From BJHL01 sp035299305 (GTDB lineage Bacteria; Planctomycetota; Phycisphaerae; Phycisphaerales; UBA1924): a DNA stretch of 7,853 nucleotides. Location: positions 1 through 7,853 of the forward strand of contig DATGWV010000045.1 in assembly GCA_035299305.1 (NCBI GenBank). The letters run 5' to 3'. The position numbers and the translations under genes were made by a program. Shown here in pieces: positions 5,408 to 7,853 of the stretch (its first letter is position 1; every line of letters begins with the position of its first letter). The notes under the pieces are model-generated. The model was not told the DNA's origin, did no database searches, and saw nothing but the letters and a program-made list of their open reading frames with translations.

Positions 5408-7327
5408 TCACGAGGGCCTCGGCACCTTTCGCCGATCCGGGCCCAGCGTCTGTTGCACGTTTCGCAATAGTTTGAGTCGCTCCGCGGCCGCCGCATCGCC
5501 ACCCTGTTTCAGTTCGGGCAGCGTCGCCCCCTGCGAAACGCGCAGCATCGCATCACGCCGAGCGCGGCCCAGGCACTCACGCCACATCGAGTGGACGCGA
5601 TTCTGATCGCGGCTGGTCTGATCATCGAGTCGCGACATGAGGGCGATCGCCGCACTGCGGGCATCGTCATCTTCCGCGAGTTGCGAGAGCACGCGCTGCA
5701 AGTGGGGGAGTTCGCCGTCTTCGCCCAGATCGTGAATGCTCTGCGCGACGCGCTTGATGACATCGCTTTCGAACGTGATGGGAGCGATGATGTCTTTGTC
5801 CTGCTCGCTCAGCGTGGTCCACAGCGCGCCATCGCACAGCAGGCAGCCCAGCAGATGCTCTTCGAGCGTGAAGACTTGATTGGCCGCGATCACTGCCGGC
5901 TCGGGCGATTGCTCGCTATAGCTGCTCTGTCGCGCCGCTCGGCCAGCGGGCACGCTCGCTCGCACGACAGCTTCAGGCACGCCGGCGATTTGAGCGAGAC
6001 GCTTTTCAATCAGCGCCTTGCGAATCGGTTCCACGTTCGCAAGACCAAGTTCCACGAGGCGCTCGATCTCAGCGACCATCGCTTTGCTGCGCGCGGCGAG
6101 GCCCGCGCCTTCAAGTCGTTCGGCGACGCGCTGGAAGCGGAAGTCGAGCAGATCGATCGCGCCAGCGAGTGCCTTGCGGAAAACGTCCGCGCCGCCTTCG
6201 CGTTTGAGCAGTTCGTCGGGGTCTTTGGCGTCCGTGAACTTGTTGAGCGAAACGATGGCGACATCGACGGGCTGGCTGAAGAAGACTTCAGCAGCGCGGT
6301 CGGCGGCGCGTTGGCCGGCTTCGTCGCCATCAAACAGCAGCAGAATGCGGTCGCACGCGAGCCGCAATTCTTTGGCGTGCTCGGGCGTCAAAGCGGTGCC
6401 CAGCGTTGCGATGGCGTTACGGAAACCAGCCTGGTGGCACGCGATGACGTCCATGTAGCCTTCGCAGATCAGCGCGGCCTTTTCCTGCTGAATGGTCCGC
6501 AGCGCGAGATCGAGCCCGTAGAGCGTTTTGCTCTTGTAGAAGACAGGCGTCTCGGGGCTGTTGAGATACTTGGGCTCGTCGTCAGGATTGATCTTGCGTG
6601 CGCCGAATGCAATCACGCGGCCTGTGCGATCCGTGATCGGGAACATGACGCGATTGCGGAACGCGTCGTAGTGGCCGCCGCTGTCGCGCTGTTTGAGCAG
6701 ACCAGCCTGCGCGAGCAGGTCGTTGCCCAGCTTGTTGCCCAGCTTGTTGCCCAGCGTCATCAGAAGACCATCCCAGCGATCAGGCGCGACGCCCAGACGG
6801 AACTCTTTGATCATCTCGTCGCTGACGCCGCGTGACTTGAGAACTTCACGACCTGCGGCGCCGTGCGTTTCGTGCTTCATCACACCGACAAAGAACGCCG
6901 CAGCGGCGTTGTTCGCGGCGAAAAGGTCCTTCTTGGTGATGGCTGGTCCGTCGCCCTGATCCGCGAAGCTCTGCTGGCGAAGAGGCGTGAGTTGCACGCC
7001 CGCGCGCTCGGCGAGAAACTCCAGGCTCTCGCGGAACTCCATGCGGAGGAACTTCTGCACGAAGGTGAAGACATCGCCCGACGCGCCGCAACTGAAGCAC
7101 TTGTAGAACTGCTTGTGCGGCACGACCGTCATGCTGGGCGTGCGGTCGTCGTGGAAGGGGCAGAGACCGACAAACTCGCGGCCTTTGGGCTTGAGTGAGA
7201 TGTGCTCGCCGATGATGCGCACGATATCGCTGGCATCGCGCACGCGGTCAATGTCCGAGCGGTCACCAAACGCGCGTTTGCCCGCACTGGCGTTCTGTGA
7301 AGAAGATGTCCACCTCTCTGCAGGCAC
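5408..7327 (-). CDS. dnaG: DNA primase DnaG
   Basis: This 639-residue primase makes the RNA primers for chromosome replication and is recruited by the DnaB helicase. The N-terminal CHC2 zinc-binding domain is intact, with C56, H59, C77 and C80 as ligands (LCPFHDDRTPS and KCFSCGASGDV). The catalytic core has the basic-groove motif YDAFRNRVMFPITDRTGRV (220-238). The TOPRIM metal-binding motifs are EGYMD (289-293), FDGDEAG (332-338) and KDPDE (368-372). The C-terminal part from about 485 (FTLEEHLLGCLL) is the helical helicase-binding domain. An extra stretch of about 18 residues precedes the usual start of the family. The start is GTG at 7327, with AAGG 6 bases upstream (7334-7337) and an in-frame TGA at 7333-7331 that excludes a longer frame. 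A 12-base tandem repeat gives LGNKLGNKLGND at 192-203. rpoD follows in the same direction. Length and motifs agree with an active enzyme. Confidence 0.97.
   Translation of the reverse strand: MPAERWTSSSQNASAGKRAFGDRSDIDRVRDASDIVRIIGEHISLKPKGREFVGLCPFHDDRTPSMTVVPHKQFYKCFSCGASGDVFTFVQKFLRMEFRESLEFLAERAGVQLTPLRQQSFADQGDGPAITKKDLFAANNAAAAFFVGVMKHETHGAAGREVLKSRGVSDEMIKEFRLGVAPDRWDGLLMTLGNKLGNKLGNDLLAQAGLLKQRDSGGHYDAFRNRVMFPITDRTGRVIAFGARKINPDDEPKYLNSPETPVFYKSKTLYGLDLALRTIQQEKAALICEGYMDVIACHQAGFRNAIATLGTALTPEHAKELRLACDRILLLFDGDEAGQRAADRAAEVFFSQPVDVAIVSLNKFTDAKDPDELLKREGGADVFRKALAGAIDLLDFRFQRVAERLEGAGLAARSKAMVAEIERLVELGLANVEPIRKALIEKRLAQIAGVPEAVVRASVPAGRAARQSSYSEQSPEPAVIAANQVFTLEEHLLGCLLCDGALWTTLSEQDKDIIAPITFESDVIKRVAQSIHDLGEDGELPHLQRVLSQLAEDDDARSAAIALMSRLDDQTSRDQNRVHSMWRECLGRARRDAMLRVSQGATLPELKQGGDAAAAERLKLLRNVQQTLGPDRRKVPRPS
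6723..6755. repeat. 12-base tandem repeat inside dnaG (2.75 copies)
   Basis: The unit TTGCCCAGCTTG occurs twice exactly (6723-6734, 6735-6746), followed by a 9-base partial copy (6747-6755). It is in frame and adds LGNK units to the primase at residues 192-203, between the zinc domain and the basic groove. Copy number could change by replication slippage without breaking the frame. Confidence 0.9.
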
Positions 7328-7338
7328 AAATCACCTTC

Positions 7339-7351
7339 GCGCATCATGCGC
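7339..7351. repeat. 13-base palindrome upstream of dnaG
   Basis: GCGCAT, one central base, then ATGCGC form a perfect inverted repeat, extended imperfectly by CTT and AAG on the outside. It lies directly upstream of the dnaG Shine-Dalgarno sequence in the 246-base divergent gap between dnaG and the acylphosphatase gene. It could be an operator site, or chance. I found no convincing promoter for either gene in this gap (7328-7573). Confidence 0.35.
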
Positions 7352-7573
7352 AAGTGACCGACAGCATCTGATCCACCACCGAGCCGATGCCCGCCTCCGG
7401 AAAATCCTATGGGCCGGAGCGCGAGCGCGTCGGCGACGCCAACCGTGGCGGCACCGACTTCCTCACCCCACAACGTACCACCGATTTGGCCCGGTGCCAC
7501 CCGCGCGGGCTGATTGGTGAGTTCTCAGACGCTGGCGGGCCCGTATGTGCCGCCCGGCCAACGATTACGCCGC

Positions 7574-7843
7574 ATGAAACGCGTCCGGGTTCGCTTTGTC
7601 GGTCGGGTGCAGGGCGTGGGTTTCCGCGCCACTTGCCGTTCGCTCGCGTCGGGCCGGCCCGTGACGGGCTGGGTTCGCAATGAGCATGACGGCTCAGTGC
7701 TCATGGAAACGCAGGGCACGGCGACGGCGGTGGCGGAATTCCTCCAGGCGATCCGCGAACGCATGTCGCGCAACATCGAGCAGATGGATGTCGCCGACGT
7801 GCAAGTGGCCGCAGGCGAATCCGAATTTTGCATCACGCGATAG
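7574..7843 (+). CDS. acyP: Acylphosphatase
   Basis: This small 89-residue cytoplasmic enzyme hydrolyses the carboxyl-phosphate bond of acyl phosphates such as acetyl phosphate or 1,3-bisphosphoglycerate. The length is normal for the family. The signature near the N-terminus is FVGRVQGVGFR (8-18), where R18 is the phosphate-binding arginine. The second signature is GWVRNEHDGSV (32-42), where N36 positions the catalytic water. The start is ATG at 7574, because the protein then begins MKRVRVRFVGRV, as family members usually do. No strong Shine-Dalgarno sequence precedes it. A TTG or GTG at 7514/7517 would add about 20 residues foreign to the family. It is divergent from dnaG and ends 10 bases before the window edge, so any operon partner to the right is unseen. 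Confidence 0.93.
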   Translation: MKRVRVRFVGRVQGVGFRATCRSLASGRPVTGWVRNEHDGSVLMETQGTATAVAEFLQAIRERMSRNIEQMDVADVQVAAGESEFCITR

Positions 7844-7853
7844 CGTGGCGGTC

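Noticed and set aside
3072..6835. Long plus-strand open frames at 3072-4142, 4305-5285 and 5591-6835
   Set aside because: They are antisense to rpoD and dnaG, whose motifs are unmistakable. They show no family motif and are codon-bias shadows.

Overview
The window looks like ordinary chromosome from a GC-rich bacterium. It holds the 3' part of the RNase P RNA gene (rnpB), two tandem TerC-family membrane protein genes, the housekeeping sigma factor gene rpoD, the DNA primase gene dnaG, and a small acylphosphatase gene. The adjacent dnaG and rpoD genes are the core of the bacterial macromolecular synthesis operon, here without a visible rpsU. The gene content does not fix the taxon. The long group 1 sigma factor, the frequent GTG/TTG starts and the general protein character make me think of Planctomycetota (perhaps Phycisphaerae), but that is a low-confidence inference.

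Layout from left to right. Bases 1 to about 275 (plus strand) are the 3' two thirds or so of rnpB, cut by the window edge and followed by a strong hairpin at 277-306. Four protein genes then run leftward on the minus strand. In transcription order they are dnaG (7327 to 5408), rpoD (5282 to 3225, terminator at 3159-3187), the upstream terC paralogue (2857 to 1646, terminator at 1559-1588) and the downstream terC paralogue (1500 to 370), which converges on rnpB. At the right end acyP (7574-7843) runs rightward, divergent from dnaG.

Transcription units. dnaG and rpoD have no terminator in their 125-base gap and are probably co-transcribed. They provide the replication primase and the main promoter-recognition factor. 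Each terC gene is bounded by an intrinsic terminator, so each probably has its own promoter or depends on read-through. The upstream terC has a long leader (about 190 bases if the candidate promoter is right) that can fold into a structured element next to its Shine-Dalgarno sequence. TerC proteins are linked in other bacteria to metal-ion (manganese) export and to metalation of exported proteins.

No new multi-gene system is evident. The points most worth a second look are the structured leader of the upstream terC gene, the roughly 70-residue acidic C-terminal tail on RpoD after region 4, the tandem terC duplication, a 12-base in-frame tandem repeat in dnaG, and the extra long arm in the RNase P RNA. 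Three of the four complete minus-strand genes (rpoD, dnaG, downstream terC) start with GTG or TTG, each with a clear Shine-Dalgarno sequence.
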